From Sulfuritalea sp. (GTDB lineage: Bacteria; Pseudomonadota; Gammaproteobacteria; Burkholderiales; Rhodocyclaceae), in contig JAIPCF010000021.1 in the NCBI GenBank assembly GCA_021738385.1, positions 1 to 35,443 of the forward strand: a stretch of DNA of 35,443 bases, read 5' to 3'. Of the stretch, positions 8,160 through 17,500 are shown piece after piece. The first letter of the stretch is position 1, and each line of letters starts with the position of its first letter. The notes beneath the pieces are model-generated. The model saw only the letters and a list, made by a program, of their open reading frames with translations. It was not told the DNA's origin and ran no database searches. The translations under genes and the position numbers were made by a program.

Positions 8160-9911
8160 TCAGATCGAGCCGCCGCTCGTCGAGGGGGGCGTCGGATGCT
8201 TTTTCGCCAGCAGATCGGCCAGCCGTTGCCTTTCCTGGGGGCTCAGCTCTTTGGCGCGGGCGTAAAGCTGTTTGATCTCTGCGCTCAGCGCTGTTTGGCG
8301 CAAATGCGCCACGCTGTCGTTGAACACCTCTTCCAGGGCGCCAAGATCGACTTCTTCCACCATATTTGCCGCGATTGCTGCAATCAGCGCCTCGTGAGGG
8401 GTGTCGCGGAAGAATTCCAGCAGTATTCCAAAGCCGCCGGAGGGTAGTTCGCCGTGTTCAATGGCATCGGCAATGGCGCTGAGAGCCTCACCCTCCACGC
8501 CTTCCCGGTCGATCAGCTCCAGCGGCAGCCGCGCCGCCCATTCCGGTTTGTGCAGAACGGTTTGCAACAACTTGTACTCGACGGAAGAGGGCACCGGGCG
8601 CTGTTTCATCTGCGCCGGGCCATAGCGGCTCCGGGCCAGAGGCTTGAGGCCGCACTGGGCCTCAACTTCGGCCTGGGAAACCTGGGCTCGCTGGGCGATT
8701 TCCTTGGTTAGCTGTACCCGCAGGATTGGCGCCGACATTTTTTGCAGTAGCGGTTTTGCAGCGTGTACCAGCATCGCACGCCCCTCGGCCGTGCTGGGAT
8801 TGGATTGCTTGACCAACTCTCGCAGCAGAAATTCACTCAGCCGGGTCGCGTTGCGGGTTTGCTGCACGAAGGCGTCCTTGCCATGCTCGCGAATGAATTC
8901 GTCCGGATCCTGATTGCCGGGCATTTGCAGAATTTCGACCTTCTTGTTGTCGGCCAGATGCGAGAGGCTGACCTCCATCGCACGCCATGCAGCACGATCG
9001 CCCGCGCTGTCACGGTCAAAGCAGAACACCACGCGGTTGGCCTGCTTCAACAACTTTTGCACATTGGCATCGGTGGCGGCGGTGCCTAGCGTGGCGACCA
9101 CGTTCTCAACCCCGCTCTGAACCAGGCCGACGACGTCCATGTAGCCTTCAACCACCAGTACTGTGTCTTCTTCCTGAATGGCTTTGCGTGCCTGTGAAAG
9201 CCCGTAGAGCTCGCGACCTTTCTCGAATATCGGTGTTTCCGGCGAATTCAGGTACTTCGGTTCGCCATCACCGATGATTCGTCCGCCAAAGCCGATTACA
9301 TTGCCCCGCTGGTCGAGAATGGGAAACATGACCCGGTCACGAAATCGGTCATAGCGCCGCCCCTGCTCATTGACAATGACCAGGCCGCATTCCACCAGAG
9401 CTTGGTCGTTGTAATCGGGAAACACCTGTTGCAGGTTCTGCCAACCGTCCGGCGCATAGCCAATGGCGAATTTGGCGGCAATTTCGCCGCTTACGCCGCG
9501 GTTCTTGAGGTAGTCGACGGCTTTTGGAGAAATCTTCAACTGTTCGCGGTAGAAACGAGTAGCCAGTGCCATCAGTTCAGTCAGCGGCGCTTTTTTCGCA
9601 CGCAATGCGGCGTTGCGTTCTTCCTGCGGAACTTGCAGGCCGGCTGACGAAGCCAGATCTTCGACGGCTTCGATAAAGCCAATGCCGGCATGCTGCATCA
9701 GGAAACCGATTGCACTGCCGTGCGCGCCGCAGCCGAAGCAGTGATAGAACTGCTTGGACGGGCTCACCGTAAAAGATGGAGTTTTCTCGGAATGGAAGGG
9801 GCAGCAGGCGCTGTAGTTGGCACCGGCCTTGCGCAGCGGAACGTAGCGTTCGACCACATCGACGATGTCAATGCGGGCTAGCAGTTCCTGTATGAAGCTT
9901 TCCGGGATCAC
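8160..9911 (-). CDS. dnaG: DNA primase DnaG
   Basis: Synthesises RNA primers for the lagging strand at the replication fork. The 583-residue protein has the zinc-binding domain (C37, H40, C58, C61 in CPFH...CFGC) and the catalytic core with the TOPRIM motifs VVEGYMDV and CFDRDSAGD. A C-terminal DnaB-interacting helical domain follows. The start codon is GTG at 9911. The alignment of MIPESFIQELLARIDIVDVV with other primases fixes this start. The region upstream is a perfect palindrome that overlaps the yqeY stop (9912-9928) and may limit translation. It is the third gene of the macromolecular synthesis operon, 16 bases after yqeY. Confidence 0.97.
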   Translation of the reverse strand: MIPESFIQELLARIDIVDVVERYVPLRKAGANYSACCPFHSEKTPSFTVSPSKQFYHCFGCGAHGSAIGFLMQHAGIGFIEAVEDLASSAGLQVPQEERNAALRAKKAPLTELMALATRFYREQLKISPKAVDYLKNRGVSGEIAAKFAIGYAPDGWQNLQQVFPDYNDQALVECGLVIVNEQGRRYDRFRDRVMFPILDQRGNVIGFGGRIIGDGEPKYLNSPETPIFEKGRELYGLSQARKAIQEEDTVLVVEGYMDVVGLVQSGVENVVATLGTAATDANVQKLLKQANRVVFCFDRDSAGDRAAWRAMEVSLSHLADNKKVEILQMPGNQDPDEFIREHGKDAFVQQTRNATRLSEFLLRELVKQSNPSTAEGRAMLVHAAKPLLQKMSAPILRVQLTKEIAQRAQVSQAEVEAQCGLKPLARSRYGPAQMKQRPVPSSVEYKLLQTVLHKPEWAARLPLELIDREGVEGEALSAIADAIEHGELPSGGFGILLEFFRDTPHEALIAAIAANMVEEVDLGALEEVFNDSVAHLRQTALSAEIKQLYARAKELSPQERQRLADLLAKKHPTPPSTSGGSI

Positions 9912-9928
9912 AGGGGCATTATGCCCCT
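9912..9928. promoter_or_regulatory. Palindrome between yqeY stop and dnaG start
   Basis: AGGGGCAT and ATGCCCCT flank a single central base, giving a perfect eight-base-arm palindrome. It contains the only purine-rich (GAGGGG) candidate ribosome-binding region for the dnaG GTG, which it would sequester if folded. A translational brake on dnaG is inferred. Confidence 0.5.
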
Positions 9929-10380
9929 CAAACAGCAGCCGACAGCTTGGCCTTGACGAGTTTGGAGACTTCGCCCATATCGGCGCGGCCGGCGACCTTG
10001 GGTTTGACGAGGGCGATCACCTTGCCCATGTCGGATGGCACTTTGGCGCCCGACGTGGCCACTGCGGCAGCGACGATGGCCTCGATTTCCGCAGCGCTCA
10101 AGCCCTGCGGCATGTAAGTGGCGAGCACCGAAGATTCGAATTTTTCGATATCCGCCAGATCCTGCCGGTTGGCGGCTTCGTATTGGGTGATGGAGTCCTT
10201 GCGCTGCTTGAGCATTTTCTCGATAACGGAAATCACCGCTGCGTCATTGATCTCGATCTTCTCGTCGACGCGTTTTTGCTTGATGGCAGCGCGCAGCAGA
10301 CTCAAGGCTTCCTTGCGGGTCTTCTCGCCGGCCTTCATGGCGGTCTTCCAATCATCGTCAATGCGTGCTTCAAGTGTCAT
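9928..10380 (-). CDS. yqeY: GatB/YqeY domain protein
   Basis: A 150-residue all-helical protein homologous to the tail domain of GatB, the Asp-tRNA(Asn)/Glu-tRNA(Gln) amidotransferase subunit. The stand-alone form is common in bacteria and of uncertain function, possibly binding tRNA. Typical stretches are KTRKEALSLLRAAIKQKRVDE, YMPQGLS and MGKVIALVKPKVAGRADMG. The ATG at 10380 is preferred over the ATG at 10434 because AAAGGA precedes it and family members start with this L-x-I-D-D-D sequence. It sits between rpsU and dnaG, the usual betaproteobacterial version of the macromolecular synthesis operon. Confidence 0.92.
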   Translation of the reverse strand: MTLEARIDDDWKTAMKAGEKTRKEALSLLRAAIKQKRVDEKIEINDAAVISVIEKMLKQRKDSITQYEAANRQDLADIEKFESSVLATYMPQGLSAAEIEAIVAAAVATSGAKVPSDMGKVIALVKPKVAGRADMGEVSKLVKAKLSAAV

Positions 10381-10402
10381 GAAAACTTCCTTTGTGTTTG
10401 CC

Positions 10403-10454
10403 TGGATACCGCCCTCGGCGCGTGCCTCGGACATTCCCGTGAATACCGTCCTCG
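10403..10454 (-). repeat. Imperfect 15-bp direct repeat upstream of yqeY
   Basis: Minus-strand CGAGGRCGGTATYCA occurs at 10440-10454 and 10403-10417, matching at 13 of 15 positions and spaced 37 bases start to start. It lies between the rpsU terminator and the yqeY ribosome-binding site, where an operator would sit. The function is unknown. Confidence 0.35.
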
Positions 10455-10470
10455 ACTTACGTCTCGGACA

Positions 10471-10500
10471 TAAAACACAAAAACCGCCGAAAGGCGGTTT
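10471..10500 (-). terminator. Intrinsic terminator after rpsU
   Basis: On the minus strand AAACCGCC-TTTC-GGCGGTTT is followed by TTGTGTTTT, a classic stem plus U-rich tail, 64 bases after the rpsU stop. As in the E. coli rpsU-dnaG-rpoD operon, partial readthrough would let S21 be made in excess over primase and sigma. Confidence 0.88.
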
Positions 10501-10564
10501 CCGAAATCAAGCAGTGCAAACAGACGCGGCTGGGATTCGCCTGGCTGCGGCGAATCGGACCGAA

Positions 10565-10777
10565 TCAATACATCTTGGGCGGCAGCAACTGGCTGCGAAT
10601 ACGCTTGTGATGACGCTTGACGGCAGCGGCCGCCTTGCGCTTGCGCTCGGTGGTGGGCTTTTCGTAGAACTCGCGTGCGCGCAGTTCGGTAAGCAGACCA
10701 GTCTTTTCGATGGCGCGCTTGAAGCGGCGGATCGCGACTTCAAACGGCTCGTTTTCCTTGAGGCGAATACCCGGCAT
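10565..10777 (-). CDS. rpsU: 30S ribosomal protein S21
   Basis: A small basic ribosomal protein needed for initiation on mRNAs with Shine-Dalgarno sequences. The 70-residue protein begins [20 protein letters not shown] and contains the family's [17 protein letters not shown]. The ATG at 10777 is chosen over upstream in-frame ATGs because AGGA lies nine bases before it and the family length fits. It is the first gene of the macromolecular synthesis operon, with a strong promoter upstream and a terminator directly after it. Confidence 0.96.
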   Translation of the reverse strand: MPGIRLKENEPFEVAIRRFKRAIEKTGLLTELRAREFYEKPTTERKRKAAAAVKRHHKRIRSQLLPPKMY

Positions 10778-10809
10778 TGCAATTATCCTGGAGAGCGGGA
10801 AAGCCGGGC

Positions 10810-10837
10810 ATTCTAAACGCTTTGCCATTGATGTCAA
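10810..10837 (-). promoter_or_regulatory. rpsU operon promoter
   Basis: Minus-strand TTGACA (10832-10837), 16 bases, TAGAAT (10810-10815): close to the sigma-70 consensus. Transcription would start about 25-30 bases before the rpsU ATG. No LexA-like palindrome is seen beside it. Confidence 0.8.
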
Positions 10838-10864
10838 TTCTTTCGCTGCGTAGTTGGCTTGCTT

Positions 10865-13063
10865 TCAGCGACCCTTGTGCAGGGCACGAACTTCAAACTC
10901 CACCGCGTCGAGTTCGCGATTTTCCGCATCAAGCAGCGCCAGGCGGTGTTTTCCAGGTTGCGGCAACCAGTGGTTGGCGCGGTCGGCGTGTCCCGCTGGC
11001 TGATTGTCGATGCGCCACTGCCAGCCGGCCTCGCCCGTGGCGGTAAGTTGCAGGCGTAGGCTCTGGCGTTGTGGCGGAATGTCCGGATCGAGAGCGATTA
11101 CCGTTCCCTGCGTCGGGTAGCGAATGCGCGCCAGTGCCGTGGCCTGCGCCGCGCGCACCACACTGCGCTCGGTGCCAGCCAGAAACCACTCGTGCCGCCT
11201 CGGTTCACCACGGTAGCCGGCGGAGGGCTCGAATCGTATTTCTCGCATCACGACTCCTGCTGGTGCTTTGGGCGCTACGCTGCGGACCCGCCGGCGCCCG
11301 GCATCGTCGCCACGGTGCAGCCAATCCATCACTTCACGCCAGACCGGGGCGGCGCCAGAAATACCCGAAACGTCATGCATCGCTTCGCCCGAGGCATTGC
11401 CCACCCAGACCGCCACGGTATAGTGCTGCGAGTAGCCGGCCGCCCAGTTGTCGCGCATGTCCTTGCTGGTGCCGGTTTTGGCCGCACTCCAGTAGGGCGT
11501 GGAAAACCAGGATTCGAGACCGAAGGTGCCGGCGCGCGCGGCACGGTCTGACAGGATATTGCCCACCAGAAAACTGGCTGCTGCCGACAGCGCGCGCCGC
11601 GCCCGGCCGGTAAAGGCGCCGCAAGCGTCACGACTGCAGGGCACAACTGTTCCATCCCGCGTTGCGCGCAGTGTCGTCCAGCGACCCTGATTGGCCAGTG
11701 CTCGATAGGCATTGGTCAGGCTCAGCAGGGAAATATCGGCTGACCCCAGTGCCAGACTGTAGCCGTACCAGTCGCCGCGTTCGGTCAGGCTGTCAAAACC
11801 GAATTGGCGCAGGCCTTGCTGAAAATTGTCGGCACCGATGCGCACCAGGGTTTTCACAGCCGGCACATTGAGCGAGCCAGCCAGTGCGACGCGTGCGCTG
11901 ACCCAGCCGTGGTAATCCGGTTCGTAGTTCTGCGGCGCATAGAGCCCGTTTCCAGTCGCCAGAGCCAGCGGGGCATCCTCTATCAGCGAGGCGGCGGTGA
12001 GGTCGTGTCGCTCGAAGGCCATGCCATAGAGAAAGGGTTTCAGCGTCGACCCGGCTTGGCGCAGCGCGGTTACACCGTCCACCTGCGCAGCTGCCGAGAT
12101 GTTGCCGCTGGAGCCGACCCAGGCAAGTATTTCACCCGTGGCATTGTCGGTCACCACAATTGCACCGTCGTGCACATTGCGTTTGTCCAGCGCAGTCAGG
12201 TGACGACGCAGGGTCTCGTTGGCGAAGCGCTGCAATCCCGCGTCGAGTGTGGACTTGAGGCGCTGGCCCGGGTGGGTCAGCAACTTCACAGCCAGATGCG
12301 GAGCCAGTTGCGGTGTCTGATCGGGCCGGTACAGCACGCTGCCGAGCGTCACCGCCACCACGGCGTCGATGTCGTGGCACAGTGCCTCGCGCTGCATCTC
12401 GCGCAGCAAGCCACAGGCGCGGCGGGCGACGACGTCGGGTTTGGCATTGGGCGCCCGCAGCAAGGAAGCGGCGAGTGCCGCCTCCTGTTCGTCGAGTCCC
12501 TCGGGCCATTTGTCGAACAGGCCGCGACTCATGGCCGCCACGCCTTCGAGTTCGCCACGAAACGAGACGAGGTTCAAGTAGGCCTCGAGGATCTGATCTT
12601 TGTTCCAGCTGCGCTCAAGGCGCAAGGCTGCGGCGGTCTGGTCGAGCTTTTGCAGGATGCTGCGGCGTCCGCTTCTTCGGCTTTCGCTATCGAGCAGGCT
12701 GACCAACTGCATGCTGAGTGTGCTGGCACCCCGAGTGTTGCCATGCCACAGTTTGCTCCAGGCGCCGGCAGCGACGGCCTGCCAGTCCACCCCGGCATGC
12801 TCGTGAAACCGCTTGTCTTCGGAAATCAGCACAGCGCGCTGCAATGTCGCCGGGATCTCGCGCAGCGGCGTCCACGGCAGGCGGCGCACCGTGTGGTCGA
12901 GGCGCAATGTCGCCAGCGGGGTGTCATCGCGCGCCAGCAGCCAGGCGTCCGAGGCGCGGTGGGCGCCGCGCACCTCGGCAAAAGAGGGTAGCGCCAGTGC
13001 CGGCAGGCTGAACAAAGCCAAGGCCAGGGTCGCGGCGACAGGGAAAAGCGTCCCGCGCAGCAC
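10865..13063 (-). CDS. pbpC: Penicillin-binding protein 1C (bifunctional glycosyltransferase/transpeptidase)
   Basis: A periplasmic, membrane-anchored peptidoglycan synthase of 732 residues. An N-terminal hydrophobic anchor (5-27) is followed by the GT51 glycosyltransferase domain, with the catalytic glutamate in EDKRFHEH at 82-89 and GASTLSMQL. The transpeptidase domain has the nucleophile motif STLK at 339-342, a SLN motif and KTGTS at 529-533. A C-terminal BiPBP_C-type beta domain closes the protein. The start is GTG at 13063, immediately after the TAA of the glycosyltransferase gene. Like E. coli pbpC it clusters with an alpha-2-macroglobulin gene, and the two are thought to work together in envelope repair and defence. 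Confidence 0.95.
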   Translation of the reverse strand: MLRGTLFPVAATLALALFSLPALALPSFAEVRGAHRASDAWLLARDDTPLATLRLDHTVRRLPWTPLREIPATLQRAVLISEDKRFHEHAGVDWQAVAAGAWSKLWHGNTRGASTLSMQLVSLLDSESRRSGRRSILQKLDQTAAALRLERSWNKDQILEAYLNLVSFRGELEGVAAMSRGLFDKWPEGLDEQEAALAASLLRAPNAKPDVVARRACGLLREMQREALCHDIDAVVAVTLGSVLYRPDQTPQLAPHLAVKLLTHPGQRLKSTLDAGLQRFANETLRRHLTALDKRNVHDGAIVVTDNATGEILAWVGSSGNISAAAQVDGVTALRQAGSTLKPFLYGMAFERHDLTAASLIEDAPLALATGNGLYAPQNYEPDYHGWVSARVALAGSLNVPAVKTLVRIGADNFQQGLRQFGFDSLTERGDWYGYSLALGSADISLLSLTNAYRALANQGRWTTLRATRDGTVVPCSRDACGAFTGRARRALSAAASFLVGNILSDRAARAGTFGLESWFSTPYWSAAKTGTSKDMRDNWAAGYSQHYTVAVWVGNASGEAMHDVSGISGAAPVWREVMDWLHRGDDAGRRRVRSVAPKAPAGVVMREIRFEPSAGYRGEPRRHEWFLAGTERSVVRAAQATALARIRYPTQGTVIALDPDIPPQRQSLRLQLTATGEAGWQWRIDNQPAGHADRANHWLPQPGKHRLALLDAENRELDAVEFEVRALHKGR

Positions 13064-14137
13064 TTAGTTCAGTCCCAGATTTGCCAGCAGCCAATCTGCC
13101 GCCTGCTCGGCACCGATGGGCGCCGGCACTGCGGGGGGCTGGGTGTGCCAAAGTTTCAGCAAGCCGTCAATAAAGTCACCAGCCAGCAGTCGCTCGCGAC
13201 TCAGTACCTTGGCGCGAGCATGAACGGCGAGCCATTCTGCCAGGTAGCGCGTTTCCGGCCAGTCGTCGCGCTGCAGATACAAAATGGGGATGCCGCTGCA
13301 GGCGGCCTCTACAAAGGTGCCGTAGCCCGGTTTGGTGATCACGGCATCGACGCTGGCGAGCAGGTCGCAAAAGTCAAGTCCGGCGACGTCGAAACTGCGC
13401 ACATCGTCTCGCTGCACATTCCACTCGCTCGGCAGCAGCCAATTGGTTCCCGGGGTGCGCGGCCAGCGCTCCACCGGCAGGCGAAACTCCATGCCGCCCA
13501 TGGCGACCAGTATCCAGCGCTCGTTCTCGTCAAGCTTCAGCAGTTGCGCGACACGGCGGCGGTCACGATGACCGATTTGCGCAATCGGCGCAACAGCAAA
13601 ATGCCTTACCGAATTCATGGGTAGTCCCGGCGTGATCCGCACAAAATCTCGCCCGGCGTTAAAGGCGGCGAGTATCTGGCCATGAATTTGCTTCGCCCAG
13701 GCTTCCGTTCCAAAGTAGTGGGCGAACAAATCTGCCCAGTTCAGCGAACACAGGCCGGCGGCGGCAATGCCTGCTTGCGCGGCGGCGGCAAGTGGCAGGT
13801 AGGCGACGTTGCTCAGCACCGCATCGACTCGATGTTGGTGAAGCCAGTCCGCCTCAACTGCGACGCGTTGAGGCCAGTCGGCATGAAATTCCCGATAACG
13901 CTGCGCGCTTGCGGCCAGATCAATATCCACGGCGTTATGCATCGCGAAACCGAAATCACGCGCTTCGGACACGTACGTAAATATTGAATTGATTCGGTTC
14001 GCCAGTTTCTCTCTCGGGATCGTGCTGCGCACAGTCACGCGCAGCGTCGGCAGGCGTCCGGTCAGGGCATTCAGTACCGGTGCGGTTTGTGCCAGATGCC
14101 CGAGACCGTGGGCTGAAATATCCACCAGCAGATGCAT
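13064..14137 (-). CDS. GT-B fold glycosyltransferase-like protein
   Basis: A 357-residue protein of the MurG/UDP-glycosyltransferase type. The N-terminal VDISAHGLGHLAQTAPVLNA has the glycine-rich H-G-x-G-H acceptor-side loop. The C-terminal half has KPGYGTFVEAACSGIPILYL, the usual nucleotide-sugar-binding region of GT-B enzymes. No signal peptide or membrane segment is seen, so it is cytosolic or peripheral. It lies between a degenerate receiver gene (four-base gap) and pbpC (no gap), so it is part of the A2M-PBP1C cluster. The donor and acceptor are unknown; a link to peptidoglycan precursors or another envelope glycan is inferred from context only. Confidence 0.75.
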   Translation of the reverse strand: MHLLVDISAHGLGHLAQTAPVLNALTGRLPTLRVTVRSTIPREKLANRINSIFTYVSEARDFGFAMHNAVDIDLAASAQRYREFHADWPQRVAVEADWLHQHRVDAVLSNVAYLPLAAAAQAGIAAAGLCSLNWADLFAHYFGTEAWAKQIHGQILAAFNAGRDFVRITPGLPMNSVRHFAVAPIAQIGHRDRRRVAQLLKLDENERWILVAMGGMEFRLPVERWPRTPGTNWLLPSEWNVQRDDVRSFDVAGLDFCDLLASVDAVITKPGYGTFVEAACSGIPILYLQRDDWPETRYLAEWLAVHARAKVLSRERLLAGDFIDGLLKLWHTQPPAVPAPIGAEQAADWLLANLGLN

Positions 14138-14141
14138 TGGT

Positions 14142-14459
14142 TCAGCTCGCCAGTTTGAGGCGGCGCGCGACCCGTTTGTCTACGAAACTGCGTGCAGCAA
14201 AATCCGTTGCACCGGCAGTCTTTGCGGCCTCAACGGCTTCGCCATCGAAGGTCGCTGCGCAGGTGACGATGTCCACTTCGGGATAAAGAGCACGAAGTCT
14301 TGCAATCTGCTCCAGCGCGTCGCGCCGGCCAAGGTCAATTACTATGCAATCGGGTGTCTCGCTGCTCGTAACTCCAAGAACGGCAGCACCTGCAGCCTTC
14401 CATAACGAATCCAGTCGCATGCGCGTGGTCAGGTCGTGACACAGAAGCAGAATCTTCAT
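14142..14459 (-). CDS. Degenerate CheY-like receiver protein
   Basis: A 105-residue stand-alone domain with the beta-alpha pattern of a response-regulator receiver. D42 in CIVIDLG sits where the phosphoacceptor would be, and T in DIVTCAA matches the conserved Thr/Ser. The N-terminal acidic pair is reduced to HD (8-9), and the conserved lysine before the last helix is replaced by arginine (ARSF). It may be a pseudo-receiver that binds a partner without normal phosphorylation. ATG 14459 has AAGGGA upstream. It is cotranscribed with the glycosyltransferase and pbpC, and lies downstream of the A2M gene beyond a dispersed repeat copy. No kinase gene is nearby. Confidence 0.7.
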   Translation of the reverse strand: MKILLLCHDLTTRMRLDSLWKAAGAAVLGVTSSETPDCIVIDLGRRDALEQIARLRALYPEVDIVTCAATFDGEAVEAAKTAGATDFAARSFVDKRVARRLKLAS

Positions 14460-14497
14460 AACTTTCCCTTGTTGCGAGTTCTTGGCACAACCGAGTC

Positions 14498-14521
14498 GCC
14501 GTATCGCCATCGCCGACTTTT
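14498..14521 (+). repeat. Dispersed 24-bp intergenic repeat, copy 2 (plus orientation)
   Basis: A full match to GCCGTRTCRCCAKCGCCGAC + TTTT. It fills part of the 73-base gap between the A2M stop and the receiver-like gene, in antisense orientation to both. Confidence 0.85.
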
Positions 14522-14532
14522 TGGGTCGAAAA

Positions 14533-17500
14533 TCAGTTCTCGACGATCACTTTTCCGTTCGGCCTTTCGCCGAACACATCCGGCGCATACATTGCCTCAA
14601 CGCGCGTGGGCGGCAGGGCGAACTCACCGGCGTTGTTGATGCGCACGGTGTAGTCGACGCTGTAACGGCCTTTGGGCATGACTTCGTAATAGGCGCGGAA
14701 GCTGGCGAATGTACGCTCGACGTAAGTGGGCCAAAGACGGCGCGCGCGTTTGTCTTCGGTCATTGTGGCGATACGCGAATCACGGCCGCCGCCATCGCCC
14801 AGGATGCGCGCGCCGGCCGGGATCGGGTCGCTGAGGGCGACCCAGCTCATGTCCTGTGCCGCCTCGATGTTGAGCGTTACGCGCCACAAATCGCCGCGAC
14901 TGATCTTGCCTTTTTGCTTTTCCTGCAGCGGCGTCACTTTGCGGTTGATGCGGTAACCTAATTGGCGCGGTTCGCTCGTCGGGATTGCCGCCAGCGCCTG
15001 GATGCTGGCCCAGGGTTTGCCATTACCCTCGTGTTGGAGAGCGAGCGTGCTCGCACCAGCCGACCATGGCAGGTTCAGCAGCGGTTTGTCTTCGCCTCGC
15101 TTCCACCGGTATTCCTGTGAAGCTTCACCGAGCCTGACGCGGGTAACGCCGCTGACCGTATCCAGCTCGAAGCGCCGTCCGTACTGTTCGAGGACGATCG
15201 CTGCCCAGGTATTGGCGGTGGTGGTGATCCAGTGGCCGCGCGTCTGTCGCTCTTGGGCACCGCGCAGGAGCTTGGGCAAGTCCTCGCTCCACGCAGGCTC
15301 ATCCATGACGGCCTCGATTAACCGGAACGCATTGGAGTCGCCGTTGACCATCATCCACCACCAGTAGTCGCTTTTCTCGGTGGTGAACTGGAGCCGGCCG
15401 CCGGTATAGCTCAAGCGGTTGCGTAGCTCGCGCTCTGCGGCGGCAAGTTTTTTGGCACGCTGAGGCAGATCAGGCAATCGCTTCAGCACCAGATACCAAT
15501 CGATCAACGCCGAGCTGGGCAGGCGCAACAGATTCACTTCAAGTGCGGCGACGGTATTGGTCGGCTTTCTGCCGGCGCGGGTCAGGGCTTCCAGGGCTGT
15601 CAGCTTGGTGGCGAGCCGCGCGTCGGTGCGTCCCGGCGCCCAGACCGGTGCCCGGAAGCGCGCCTGGACAAAGCCGGCGAGACCGTTCTCCATGCGCGTC
15701 CGTATTTCGTCGGGAAGATCGAAGCCGCTGGCCAGTGCGATGTCGAGCAGGTAGGCGGTGAGCGTTACGCTGCCCGGACTGTCGGCGGATGATTGATCGG
15801 GAAAGTAGCGCGCCAGACCATTGCGGTCGAGCAGTGCGGGCAGGCTGTCGACAACATCTTTCCAGCGTCTATGGTCACGCAGACCGACGGCAACAGAGGC
15901 GGTCTGTTCGAGACAGACAAAGGGATAGCCCTCAAAGAAACGCTTCAGCCCAGGCGGAGGCGCCGACAGCCGGGAGGACAAACCGACTTCAATGCCGCCG
16001 CGACCGGGCAACGCATCTTTAGGTGGCGCGGTGGGTAGTTGAAGCTGGCCATCAATCCGGGCAAAGCTGCTGTGCTGAACTGTAACCGGCACTGCAGGTG
16101 CGATCTGTTGGGTGAACTTCAGACGGTCGCGTCCGGCACCGTTTTCATCGGTGGCCTGGAACTCCCAGTCGAGTCTGGCTTCCGCCTCGGGCGCCTTTAC
16201 ATCCCAGCTGACTTCAGTGGCGCCTTCTGCTTCGAGCACAAGATGCTTGGGCTCGAGTTTTTTCGAGCCGGCGCGTGCGGTGAGCTCCACACTCATGGCT
16301 TGCGCCGTACCATTGCGGACCGTCAGCACGGCCTGATAGCTATCTTCCTCGCGCACCAGCGGCGGCAGACCGGAGATCATTTGCAGATCCTGCTGAGTGC
16401 GGATCGAGCCGCTGCCGGTACCAAACAGAGCGGTGCCGGCGCTGGCAATACCCACCAGCTTGAATTCGGTGAGCGAATCATTGATCGGCACTTTCACCAC
16501 CGCCGTACCATCAGCGCCGACTTTTACGCGCGGTTGCCAGGTCAGCAAGGTATCGAACAGTTCGCGTGCGGGTGCTCGCCCACCGCCGCCGCCGGGCGGC
16601 ACCGCCTTGCGACCGAAGTGGCGCTTGCCGACGACTTGCGATTGCGCGGTGGCGGTATTCACTTCGTAGGAGCGACGCGGCGTCATGGCCTCGAGTAATT
16701 TCCAACTGGTGTTGGGCTGGAGTTCGAGCAAGGCCTGATCGACGGCGGCAAAGGCGATTTCAGCACCCTTCGGCAATGGTTGGCCATCGGCGGTGCTGAC
16801 TGTCAGGCGTACCGTGGCTTCTTCCCGTGGTCGGTAGTCGCGCTTCTCTGGCTTTACCTCTACCTTGAGTCGCAAGCGCTCGGTGCCGACGCCAAGTGGC
16901 GCGAGGCCCATGCGCCAACTGGGTTTGGCCAGATCGACCATGGCGCTTGGATGCTGTGGGTTCCACCATTGGCGGAACCACGCCGCCGGTTCGCGCCAGC
17001 CCCACTGGAACAGTGAATACCACTTGAGCGGCTGGATGCGGCCGCGCATCACCAGCACCGAGACAAACACATTGGGCGCCCACGCGGCTTTTACTGGCAG
17101 TTCAATGATCGGGCTGTAACGCGACAGGGGGCGGACAAGGGAATCGATCATGCCGCCGGCCTCGACCGTGATCAGGGCCGTGGCGTCTAGGAAGGGCGTA
17201 TGCACGCGGAATCGTGCCGTGTCGCCGATCTGATAGCGGGGCTGTTCGGGAACGACCGTGATACGGTCCTGATTGCCGGCAGTGACCCAGGGATCACCGC
17301 TGCCGCTTGCGTTCCAGTAACCGGCGCCGCTGTGGGCGACATTGCCTTCCGAGTCGTGGGTTTGTGCCAGCAGGTAGATTTCACCGACACCGTCTATCCT
17401 GGGCTCGCAGTGCAGCAGTCCGCGCTGATTGCTGCGACCACCGCAAACCGAGCCCAGTTCGACAAACTCTTCGCGATTTTCGTAAGCGTAGAAGCCGCCG

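Noticed and set aside
11804-12991. 395-codon plus-strand ORF
   Set aside because: Antisense to pbpC, where all PBP motifs are intact; no domain of its own.
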